Shown: piece by piece, positions 11,457 to 23,700 of the stretch | How positions within the stretch are numbered: the stretch's first letter is position 1 | Layout of the letters: each line of letters opens with the position of its first letter | NCBI RefSeq assembly: GCF_003073045.1 | Contig: NC_037594.1 | Coordinates: 21,954,927 to 22,018,926 of the forward strand | Direction: 5' to 3' | Source: Pomacea canaliculata | Taxonomy: Eukaryota > Mollusca > Gastropoda > Architaenioglossa > Ampullariidae | Length of the DNA stretch: 64,000 nt | Notes under the pieces: model-generated | Databases searched by the model: none | Seen by the model: only the letters and a program-made list of their open reading frames with translations | What the model was told of the DNA's origin: nothing | Made by a program: the position numbers and the translations under genes

Positions 11457-13851
11457 TTAATACATGAAGTGTGTGAATGCAATACTAACTGCTGCTAGTT
11501 GTCGACCAATGTTTCCCATGGTAACACCTCCCGAGAAGAAGACACATGGCAGCCAAGAACGAACAAACAGGAAATCAGGCTCTGTGTACCTGGTGAATCA
11601 AAATATTGTAGCAATTCACAATCATTCTTCCAGTGATAACCTTCAAAATGTTACATCATTCAATGGCTGGCATGGCTCTGCTAAGCATTTCACATCTAGA
11701 AAGCAAGTATTAGCTTACCCACAATTAATAAAGAAACCTGTTGTGAGTCTTATTGCTCAAAATCTTAATGGAATGTAGAATCCTCAAATATATTGACTGT
11801 ACTGAAATGCATTCTTCTAGAATATTTAATTATAATGTAAAACATATAACAACATAAAAACATGCATCCAAATCCCTTACTCTGCCGACCTGCATATATC
11901 ATTGTAGACCAGAAGCTGTGTGACGAATGTTGCTAGCACAGCAATGCCAACTCCAAGCCCAAATCCACTGCGTGATCGATCAAACAACCACCACAAGCCT
12001 ATTGACATGGCTGCCAAACTTACTGACAACTGAACGTTGTTGGCAAAGTCAATTTTCTTAATTTAATTAAGGAAAACAAAAGCTCAAAAATGGCAATTTT
12101 TTAAAGAGAATATGGGAGATTCAGTTAGTATTCTTTTCACATGCTTTATCCATTGCCAAATATTAGGAGATGGATTTTAAACTGAAGAATTGTTCAGAGG
12201 CTCAAATGCAGAAGAATGGTAATTTTAGTAAAATAAAAATATTACTTTAAAAAAATAGGTTACAAAGTTTCAGAGCTTCTATATAATATAGCACATAGTA
12301 ATATGGTTTATGACAGCACCACTGATGCTATTTTTATTTAATTAACTCCAATATAGTTTACAGCAAGTTTCTTTTTCTCCTAAGGATACAGCACTGGCAT
12401 GGTTGATTCCAACGAAGACAGCTACACAACGCATCACACTGGACCATTCTCCTTTATGTGCATGTCTTCACCTAGACGCTTGTCCAAGCAAGGATACAGC
12501 AAGCCTATAACAGCTACCAAAAAACAAAGAAAAATATGCCACTACAATCAGTAAAAGCTCACATGGAAACTGGGTCTTTGGAGACACCTGAAATTCTTTT
12601 ATTAGTTCACAAATTACTTAAGCCTATTATGAACAATAGGTCTGAAACCAAGTGTACTGTTAAAGTGCTACATGTATTTATAGATATATAAAATGAATTG
12701 CATGCATTGAAAAATTATAAACAGGATCAAAACTGCAGCACATTTAAAGTAGTCATACTAATGTGGACAAATTAAAATAGCAGTTATAAGCTTAGCAGGC
12801 ACAGTTACAAGTTTATATGTTCACATTCAAGTGTGCAAACTTTGTTCCATTAACCCATTCACTCAGCATTTGACAAACAGTTTCACTTAAATGTTTTTCC
12901 TTTGAATTTCCATGTCTTGCCAACGTGGTTACAGGATTTGTGACAACTGTGCAGCAAAACAATGGAACTCTCTCCCTTTCCATATCCACAACCTACCCAC
13001 TACTGAATCCTTTAATGTGCACTGAAAACTCACCTCTTCATTAAGCATTACTCTCAACAACAGTCCACACAATGCCAGACCTTTTTCACACCCCTATTGC
13101 TACTTTCCTACTCGTCTTTCTGTGCAAAATCACAATACTTTCAGTTTTTGTTACTTGTTTCTTCTTTGTGTTTTCTGTATTTGTCTTTTATTCATCATCA
13201 GTACTGTTGTTTATCCTTTCATTGTTCATATGCAGTTTATTCTTCTTGTCCCTTGTATGTTGTCCATGTCTCATTTTTAGGTACTATGAGCATGCTCCTT
13301 ACAAGTGTGAGTATGCATTATAAAAATATTGCATTTATTATTTATATTATGCGTATTGTCACCTGCTCATCTAGTATTTTTGAAACTTTATATTGTAATG
13401 ATATGCATAAAGAATCTTGAGTGTAACCAACCACTTTCTATAGCAGAGTTTGGTCAGACTAGGCCAAAGCTTTCTACATTTTTGCATTATATTTAGTAAC
13501 TTTCTCTTATGTCCCACTATCACTATTTCTCAAATCTGACTTGATCCCAAAAAATCCACACTATTAAACATTCTGTTACTATGCCATTTGGAATCACCTG
13601 TTTTGCTCTTGCTGTTTAAATAAAATTCTAAATTGCATGTAAAACCTGAACTTACCTGCAGCAATACCACAGCTTGGCGCTACCCACCAGGCTGATGAGA
13701 AGAGAGAGGCGAGGACCTCAGGTGGAAAGACGGTTACTTGACGTTGGACTTGCAAGATATTGAGTACAAGGAAGAAAAATACTCCAAGGGTAAATAAAAT
13801 CACACCACGCATCACCAAGCTCTTCACTGATACCATCTTGGTCTTTTTCAC
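11457..13851 (-). CDS. INSIG: INSIG, insulin-induced gene (ER sterol sensor)
   Basis: Four exons, in transcript order: 13851-13656, 12513-12390, 12056-11890, 11589-11457; stop TAA at 11457-11459. Length ~206 aa, usual for invertebrate INSIG. Family blocks in order: hydrophobic segment 1 (about residues 14-35), [90 protein letters not shown]. Known role: a multi-pass ER protein that binds oxysterol, retains SCAP-SREBP and promotes HMG-CoA reductase degradation. Start taken at the first ATG (MKKTKMVS); a second ATG is five codons on. Exon 2 is one base short near 12451 (reads ...HIKEN, then the EWSSVMR frame), so the literal sequence is frameshifted; a lost G would give KEEWSSV. INSIG1 and INSIG2 cannot be told apart here. 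Head to head with CCDC93. Confidence 0.92.
12900..13365 (+). mobile_element. Degraded 3' end of a LINE (L2/CR1-like)
   Basis: Lies in INSIG intron 1, on the opposite strand. Near 12962-13035 a frame reads [12 protein letters not shown] then TESF, followed by a stop and KLTSSL. This matches the WNSLP...LKTHLF block that ends many non-LTR retrotransposon reverse transcriptases. Downstream, around 13310-13350, ATTATAAAAATATTGCATTTATTATT resembles the ATATAAAT...TTATTATT tail of CR1/L2-group LINEs. It is truncated, degraded and not functional. Clade assignment is approximate. Confidence 0.55.
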
Positions 13852-14728
13852 TTGATATCAAAGTCAAAGAACTGGCTCACTGTTGTACAGAACAAGAGAG
13901 TGTGACAGTTATTTCACAGACACATCCAAGCTAATAAAAAAAAAATCGAAGAATTATATTTCTCACTGCAATAGTAAAATTAAGGTGTCAAAATATGTTC
14001 CTGACTTATTAACAATTGTACTTAAGCAAAACGAGAAATCCTAAATGTATAGATGAAATGTGTTATAAGCAAACAGGAAAAAGCTTCGGTTATATTCGAT
14101 TTAATTATACCCTAACTACCTAACCACCACCGCCACCCACGTGTGACTGGCACTGAGAAATATGAATGAGAGGAATGCACTCAAATTATACACTGCCGCT
14201 TTGTACTTTTACGATTTCATTGAATACCCAACATCTATCAGTTATAATACACAGTTTTGTTTGTACACTACGCACTGAATTTTCATCAGTAACGAATATT
14301 ACACATCCTCACCCTGCGTTTGATAAAGACATCAAACTTGCAGATAAACCAAGAGTGAATCAGCTGATGGGCATTGAAACAATAAAAACAAACTTTACGC
14401 TCTATTTCTGTGATAAGCGTAAATACGTCAAGACTCACCCTGTACTAGAGACGGAGCTAAGCAGTCGATCTGCCTCGACTGGCAACTAAACTATCCTTCA
14501 TCGGTTGGTAAACTCACAAAACCAAAACAGAAAGCCATAGGGTGATCTTGCAATCGGACGAGAATCTCAACGTCAACTGCCTCGGCTGACGAGTTTCAAC
14601 CAATCGCGGTGCTCGTATGCTTGCTAGTGCTATCACGTGCCTGATACCAGCTCATGAAAGAAGTCGGTCAGGTTCTAGGACGTGACCTAGAAAGAGAGCG
14701 AGGTCGGGATTCCCCGCGAGGACGTCAC
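13852..14728. promoter_or_regulatory. Shared head-to-head promoter of INSIG and CCDC93
   Basis: 877 bp separate the two start codons. The CCDC93 side (about 14500-14728) is richer in GC and CpG than its surroundings. It holds a CCAAT box at 14600-14604, a palindromic E-box CACGTG at 14634-14639 and a CRE-like GACGTCAC at 14721-14728, directly before the CCDC93 ATG. There is no clear TATA box. INSIG genes are SREBP-responsive in other animals and SREBPs can bind E-boxes, so 14634 is a candidate sterol-response site; that is inference. Transcription start sites are not determined. Confidence 0.55.
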
Positions 14729-17700
14729 ATGACTGAAGTGAAGATGGCTGCCTCTGTCTTTGCTGGCCGTTCAAGAACTGGTTCATCAAGACTGCCCGTA
14801 CAAATTGATGTAGATGGGAATGAAGCAGAGGCAAGACGCATTTTTTTGTTTAAAGAAAGAAGTTTAGAGTTTAGGACGAATCCCATTTAAGCAGATGCAT
14901 TATGGCGAGGGGGTGTGTCTCCTGGTAGCGTTGATAATAACAGCAATGACATAATAAACCATGATATTTTTTACGCAGAGTACATAAGAGCAACATCATA
15001 TATTTATTTCCAGCCTCAATAAATTGTGCATCCCTGCGCATTAAATGTAGGAAAACCATCAGTTACCATTCATTATTAGGTAAAGTGCCCGTAATTTAAT
15101 CTTTTAAAAGAGTCATGCACATGTTTACATGTGTAGATAAATATATCTGTTTCAAATGTGAAAGAATTGCTTGTTCACAGGGAAGATACTTTTACTTCTT
15201 CATAGTATCTTCAGTATCTACTTCAGATACATTCTCTCGAAAGACTGTCTTTCTCATTGTTGTGTTTTTTTTAGGAGAGGAGTGTGGATGCATAATTTTT
15301 AAAAAATGCCTGTAATTAGGGGAATAAGAATTTTAATAATACATGCAAAACAGATTGAAACTCGTGAAGATGAAGAACAAAATGTCAAACTACAAGAAAC
15401 TATCGAGCTACTTTTGGCTGCTGGTTATTTCCGTGCTCGCATCAAGGGACTGTCACCATTTGATAAGGTGAAGTTTAATTTTGTTTCCCATACTTTTCCG
15501 GAAATATCTTCAAATAACTCAGTAAATGAATCCTAGGCATTCTGTATCTCGGTATGTTTATCACAGATGTGAAAAAAATTGTTATCAGTTTTGTAACAAC
15601 TTGTGTATAGTTTTAACTAGGCAGTTTTAAAATTGAAAAATGTAAAAGACACTCCCAGCAAAACAAGAAACATCAACAGCAAAAGCAAAATCAAGAATGA
15701 TATAATTTCTTTTCAGGTAGTAGGTGGTATGACATGGTGCATAACAACATGCAACTTTGATGTTGATGTGGACTTGCTGTTCCAAGAAAACTCCACCATT
15801 GGCCAAAAAATGTGTGGACAATAAGATAAATGATTAGATAAAGATGAAGGAAGATGATAAATAAGCAACTTTGCTTATAACAACAACAAAGTTTTTTAAG
15901 TAGCACAGTATCCCATCACTACAGACAAACTTACTGCACTTTACACATTACAGCATCCATGAGATAAGTCTTTAATGACTAATAATGTCTGATGGATGAA
16001 GAACAAAGAAAGAAAGGCTGCATATCTGTATGAATGTGCAACAGTAATGTCTGCAGACCTTTTCCAGACTTTATGGATAATATATTTTCTATTGTTGTAC
16101 ACCATGTTTGGTCTTGACAGTAAGACAATGACCATAGCAAGTAATTGGAGCAACAATTAATGTTCTATGCTGCTTTATATTTCAGTGCACTAACAGAGAA
16201 GATTGTGGCAGTGTTGCCCAGAATGAAATGCCCTCATAATATAGAACCTCATCAGATCCAGGGTCTGGATTTTATCCATATCTACCCTGTTGTGCAGGTA
16301 AGCATAGGCAATCAGGACAAAAATACTAAAAAGGAAGTAGACAAAGCCAAATAATGTATTTATTTTGCTATTATTCCATTTTCTGTTTTTGACTATTGAC
16401 AGTTAAAATTTCAATTTTGTTTATTTGTCAGTGGCTCGTAAAACGTGCAATAGAGACAAGGGAAGAAATGGGGGACTTCATCCGTGCTTTTTCTGTCTCC
16501 CAGTTTAGCAAACACTACTCAACTCCAGAGGTATGAATAAAGATTGCAAAGATATGAATAATATTTATTCCCATTGTCTGCGCCAAAAATGGAATTGTGT
16601 CACATTTTATAGATAAGCATTGCTGGTGCTGATGGAATTATGTCATGTTCTTATGTTAATTCTTTGCCTTCATGATAATATTTTTGTTTTTAGCAAATGT
16701 AAAAGAGATAAGAATTCAACCTTGAAATCGGAGTGAAAGATTATGTAGTGTTGAGAACACAGCAGAATTAACTAGTTCAGCGCAGAATGCAGGCAAAGAG
16801 ATGTTATGGACTATTTGCTGTTGCAGAAAGCTTATGCTTGCTTTATGTTATGATTATCAGCCCTATGTTCCTTGAGGGGAGTGAAAAGGATTAAGAAGAA
16901 GAATATTATGATTAGAACATTCTAGCATAATATGAAAGAAAGAGGAATGGGTAGAAGAAGAATGGATGGGGTTGGGGGAGAAAGAGCAAATATTCAGTGC
17001 AGGGCTTCTCTTTTCAGAATCTTGCATCCTCTTGCATTTGTTGGCTTTTCATTTTCAGTGCTTTAATCAGTATGCTAGGTTTGTAACAGACAATTTTTCC
17101 ATGGTTATTTTAATCTTTAATTCAGACACTCCCTAACTCGCTGCTGTCCTTATTTGAGAACATTTTATCTCTGCTTGTTGTACTCATCAGTTACCAGTGG
17201 ATGTAAGACATTCGTTGTTTATCTTTAAAGATAAATGTAAGTTAGACTAAGAAAAAGTAGCTGTTTTAAGATATACACAGTTATTTGAGTTTGACACATT
17301 TACCATGACACAAAACCATCGCTGCATAAAGATTCTTTGCTGGTTCTAACCAAATACTGATTTCGAAAACTGGTGTCTAAAATAAACATTTTGATTTTCA
17401 GATAAACATTTGCAATTTATTGCTTGTATGTTTCACAGTATAATATAAAAATTTCCTACAGGATTTAGCATTTGAGGCAGTCAAGTCAAAGGCAGTTACA
17501 ACTGTTAATTCTGTAAAGGTAGGAAAGTTCACATAACTTGTGTTCATCTGTAAAGTTAAGTAATTGTCTATAAATATGAGCAGATATTAGGCTTTATAAA
17601 TTGAAGTTGCTCAAATTCTGGGAATTAGCATTTTCTATTTCCTATACTCAGTGATGAACAAAAATTGAAGAAGAACAAACTGTGTAATGATTGTCAGGGT

Positions 17701-20700
17701 AGGATGTATTTTTATCAAGAAACTAAACTATAGTAGCAAAAGCAGGTATTTTTTATATATATTTTACATTTTATTTAGATTTTTGGGCAGCTTCTTATAC
17801 CATGACTTACATTTTCAGGATGTCTACAGGCCCCAACGCCGCTACAAACGCCATGATGCAGATAAGCTTTATGATGAAGAAACCAGGGTTCATTCAACAT
17901 TGCTGGAATATGGAAGGTACTTCTACTCTGGTAAAGGTTATACAGAGAACTGTCTCTCTTGGAGAAACGAGGTCATAGAAGGATTATGTTACAAAGTGCA
18001 AGCCAGAAAAATATAAACAGAAACATTCTAGCATCCACACTAGGAAATTCTGTTATCATTTAATCACAGCAAGTCTTCAGAAATTGTGGTGTTCCTTTTT
18101 TTAATTACACTGAAAACATAGAATACACACATATAGCAAATCATGTATGTGCATAAGCACAACATAAACAATTAAAGTAGTACAGTCATTTAATAGTATA
18201 TGCTTCAGCAAAACAGGCCATCTTTGGTAATGTACACAAGGTCTTTTTCTCTCCTAATCTTCTCCCACATATATATATATACACACATATGTGTGCCTCC
18301 CCCCAAATATACCCACGTGCATACATGCATATCATAAATCCTAACAAGATTCTTGCTTATCACAAATGGGGTAGGTGCAAACACAAAATGATGAGAGAAT
18401 GTGCATGTAATGTCATCTGGAACAAGTTGAGGTCATACAGTTTTAGATAAGCTGGTTAAAACATGTTAGAATATATTTATGTGTGTATGTATATGTGTCT
18501 GAGCGAAACTCTTGATAAGAAAAAGGTTACAACACTGTTGATAAAAATATGTTCAACAGTACTAGTTGATACTCTTGGGTCTATAAAAAAGTATAATGAA
18601 CTTAACTGACTGAAATCAGAACTGAGCCCCCCAAAAAAAGCAAGCTTGATGTACTCAAGGACAGATAAAAATAAGGATGGCACAAGGACAGTCAAGGTTT
18701 TGTAGTCATTACAGTATCTCAGAACTGAGAGAAGTTTTTTTTTTTTTAAGAAAGTGATGTTTCAGTACAGTGGCTTCTTGCAGATCCCAGCAAGAGCAAT
18801 CAAGAAGGGATTAAAGTAAGAATAGAACTTTTAAACAAATGTTTCTTTGTATTTAAAATTAAATTTCTATATAAACTTATAATGAGTTATTAGCATTCTG
18901 TGAAAGTCTACAATGAAAATAATCGTACTGAATAATGCTTCTTTTAAAATTTTCCGTAGGCGTTATGGAGTTGGGCGGTCGGAGAAGGAAGAGGTTGGTT
19001 TCTTTCTTTGAAAATGTTCTTGAAAGCAAGAATAATACATATATTTGTTTATATGGTGTGTGTGTGTGTGTGTTTCTCTTCGTTCATTCATGCAGGATTC
19101 TTTATTCCTGGTTGCTTCAGTTCTAGTTCTGTATTTCACATTATAGGGGTGCGGCATTGGCCACTTAGTATCACAGTCTGCTATTTCCCCTATCATCAAC
19201 ATTATATTCCAGCTGAAATTGTGTAAATATCAGGCTTCCAAGATGTACATTTTGGCTTGATAAAATCTGTCTACTCCATGCTAAAGAAATCTGAACCATT
19301 ATTTGCCAAAACCAAGAGTGCAGTGTTTTCATCCACGGTTAACAAAATTATTGTTATCAGGAGGAGGAGAAAGCCAGCAAGAAGCGATCTGTAGCTGCAG
19401 GTTTGGCTGGAAAAGAAACAGAGAAAGAGATTGATCTACAGGAAGAAGAAGAGGTTAGTTGATGTTTGTGGTAATAAAAAAAACTAGGGTGATTAAGTGA
19501 AAGAACCTAAAGCATATAAGAAGAGAAAAACATGATTGAGGGAATGGGAATGAGGAAAGAGATTTTGGATACCAAATGTGCAAGTTCAGCTTGCTTCATG
19601 CAGAAAGTCAAAACAGGGCTTCTGCTTACGCAAAAAATTGCGTACAGTACGCATTAAAAGTTCGGAGGACCCCTTCAATTTTCGTCAATGGGGTCCCCTT
19701 CAAATTTGGGCAAAGTATAGGGAACCCTTTAAAATCTGAAGAAAGGGTCCCTTGGACCCCAAAGAATTTAGCCTTAGCAGAAGCCCTGCAAAACCTTCAA
19801 AAGGAGGGAATTAAATGGAAGTCATTAAATGGAAGCGAGTCATTGAGAGAGACCACTTAGTGTGTTGAGGGGAGTGTCATTGAGAGACCACTTGATGTGT
19901 AGAGGGGTGCATCGTGGAAGGAGTGACTCCTTAGTAGATATCACCAGTAACTTCTTAAAATATTTGTGTTGTTGCAGCGTCGAATAAAAGCTTTGATGAG
20001 TAGCATGTCTGCCACTGGCATACAGGAGGTAAGATAGTTGAGAACTTTTTTGAAAGTTATTTCCACTGGATAGCTATTACCACTTCCCGTTGAAAGAGTG
20101 TGTCAATGTTTTTTCTAAATGTCTTTAAGGGAAAAAGTGTTTTAGTCACTGAAGTAAGAAATGTTATGATTTGCAAACAGTGTTTAATTTTATCGTCTTT
20201 TAGTTTTGCATGTTTGTGATTTTTGTATTGAATGCTTTGATATAAAAATTCTTTGCTTGTATGTATATTTAGCTATGGCATTGTTGTGAACTGTGAATGA
20301 ATATTTTACAATTTTATTTAGGGAAAATTGTGTGTGTATGTATGGGTGGGTGTGAGGATATATATATATCACATAAAATGTTTTAGATCTAGGGTTGAGG
20401 ATGGTTAGGATTGGGTTTGGATATAAGATTTAGATTAGGGGTAGATCAGTGGTGGGGTTGGGCTAGAGGTAGAGTAGAAGTAATGTTAGGGGTTACAAAG
20501 AAGTTGGATGGGGCAGAGAATAATTGAATGATTTGGTTTATAATAAAGATTTAGGTTAGGGATAGATTGGTGATGGGGTTAGCTGTTGAACTGAAGAAAG
20601 AGTAGGGGGTAGTTGTTTCACGAATAGTGAAATGTGTTTGTGGATGTTGAAATGTTTTCCATCCTTGATTCTTCATTTTGTCATTTTTGGTATTTTTAAA

Positions 20701-23700
20701 ACCTCCCAAAACCCACATGTGATGAAGAATGTATTACAGCATCCATTTAGGGGGAGTTGGTGCTTACCAGTTTTGCTGGATTGTTTTAGTCTAATTTTGT
20801 GCAAAAGCTGACAGATGGAAATCAGAGCTACTTACATGTTGAAGCATACCTTTCCCTTCAGTTTGGACAGTGTATAACGGAAATGTGGATTAGGCTATTT
20901 GTTACTTCTAAGTTTTAAGTCAGTGGTTATGAAAGTCTTTATTTCTTCAGTCCAGTGTTAGAATTTTCTCAGGAGTGTTGTGCTTTCTGCCATAATTTGA
21001 AATGCTGTAGTATAGCAGCTTTAGGGAAAGAAAAACAGTGTTAAATTAGAAATATATGGCAGTTCTACATTGATAAGAGAATACTGATTTGTCTCTTTTG
21101 CAAAAAATTTGACAATGAAATTGTATGCACATTCTCCAGCATGTTTGCATGTGTGTGTTTTGGTGATATGTTGTAATCCCTGTATATAGGGAAGATTGAC
21201 AGCATCTGCAGTTGGTTCCATAGTGGGAATGCAGTCCCAACAGATCCAACAGATTGCTTCAGAGTATGCAAACAAAGTGAGTTTTGTTTAATGTGAGTTT
21301 ACTGCTTTGAATCACCCACTTCAGTGAAGCCAACTTGATATTCATGTTTATCATTTCTTACAAATCAGGATTGATAAGTTATTTTACAAAAAAATTAATG
21401 TTGCATGTCATTTCTTTTTCAAGCCTGTGGTGGATTGAATTTTGTTGTCTTCTGTTTGAGCTGATCATGATACTAATGCCGTGAGCTTTTTGATGACACT
21501 AACTAGAAGTCAGAATTTGATTGACTTAGAAAAAAGCACAAGAAGTAAGTAAGCTTATGTAGTATGCATGTGCTTGCTGCCTTAAGTATATTCTGGAGGC
21601 ATATAATTTCATTGCCTTTATGCATCCTCATGTTTGTGCAGTGCATTCTTGTTTGTGTATAATTGCAGCAAGTTGAGATTGAGCAGATAGAGAAGAGTGA
21701 GAGAATTGGTGGAGCACAGCAACACAAACGTATAACTGCAGCCTTAAATAAACAAATAGAGCAACAGCATAGCAGACTAATAGAGGTATGTCAGCTGATT
21801 TTTCATTGCCATCTTCTTATATTATGGGCTATTTAACCTTAGGTGAATACATTGCCAGTATTTTGGTTTAACTTTTTTAGAAAGATTTTGGAGATATGAT
21901 CTTAAAGAGATGTTGTCATTTCAATAAGGAGAAGGAGGGTATGCTGGTTGACACACCAAAATAGGATGAAGATTGAAGAGAGGAACAGTAGGCAATACTG
22001 ACACTTTGTAGCTTGCATTTAACAGTCAGAGTGATGGAGAATGAAGAATTCAGTAGTTTTGTATAAGCATTGAAATATTTACTTAAAGTAATCTTATAGG
22101 GAAAGGTGATACATAACATCATGATATTTTTTATGAGAGAAAGGTATCTGGTGATACAAAAAAGTGTAGGAAAAGTGGATTCTTGTACTTTGTCTCCAGT
22201 AGTATTATTCCTCCAGGGTCTTTGTGCTGACTTCCTTTTGCACTGCTTGTTGCACAACAGATTCAAACAAAACATGATGAGCTGCACAAAGCCTACCTGG
22301 AAACACAGGAGAAACTAAAAGAGGTAAAGCATGTTTTTGTATGTGCCTTTGTTCACATATGCACATGTTTGTGTGAGGGGATATGTAGTCTTAGAAGTTT
22401 GTGTTTAAAGCATGCACATTAGTGTATTTGTAAATGTTTGTGCACACATTTCATGTACGGGATATATTTGTACCACTTTATATTTACCATTTTATATATT
22501 TACTACTGATACTACTACAACTACAAATCACAGCTTCAAGTTGGAAGAGAGAGAAGACGATAAGGCTATGAAGGGATATTTGGTATTTATACTGAGCTGA
22601 AGTGACTGCATCTATGCTAATGACATTCACTTTCTTTTTAACCATGAACACAATGAAGTCTTTGTTTTGAGACCATCATTATCATTCTCTTTGTGTGTTT
22701 ATATTTTTTGACAGGGTTAAGTTAACTTTTAGTTAAGTTAACTTTTAGCTTTAAGTTAACTTTTGATGGTGGGTAAAGCACTTTATAAATTAACTTCATT
22801 GTTATTATTTTTAGGCAGATGTATTTGCCTCATTATCCGTGGTTAAACCAGAAATTTTACACTGTGATGTTTCGAGGCATTTCCAGAATCCTTGGCTCCA
22901 TGAATTCTTACTAGAAACTGAAAGCTGTAGTTATAGTAGATAGCCAAAGTGTTAGGAACTGGTGTGATACCCATGTGGCACAGCATTTCTGCAGTCAACC
23001 CAGCTGTCAGAAATGTGTACCTAACTCCACAGAGTGCTGGGAAAAGTAAGGCAGAGAGGGAGAGAATATGGACACCATCCTCACTTAAAACTGGCCCCAA
23101 GAAAAGTGAGGTCTCTAACACCTCACTCTCCAACAATCTTTAAAGGTCCAGGATGACCTTTACCTTTTGTCATTTATACAGCATGATAAGTAACGTTTAA
23201 CCAGGAGGTGACTTGTACTGATGTGTCAATCATCATTCACTAAAGAAAGCATTTTGAAATAATTTCTCACAGAAAATTGAACCTTATCTCATTACACTTA
23301 GCAGAAGTAGATGTCTAAAAAAGGTTTGATCAACAGTAGAATTGTTTTCTTTTTCTAGAATAGCCAGCAAAAGTTGACCATGGTGAAATTGACAGGATGT
23401 CCATTGGATGTCTCACATCTAATGAAATTTTAAGGCTTATAGATGTCTTTGTGGAGCTGATATGAAAATCCAGTTCTTTCTGACTCTTTAAAATTGGTGA
23501 TGTAATCCTAATAGCTTTGTAAATATTAATTTGTGGCATTTTAATCTTGCAGGTGCAAGAAAGGGGAGCTGTTATTGATAAAGAAATGGAAAAGTTGACT
23601 GTAATAGAAACTGAAGAAAATCAAAGGTGGGTTTGTATGAGGATGATGAGATTGAATTATTATGACAATGATGAGGAAAACAATGATGAAAGCAACAGAC

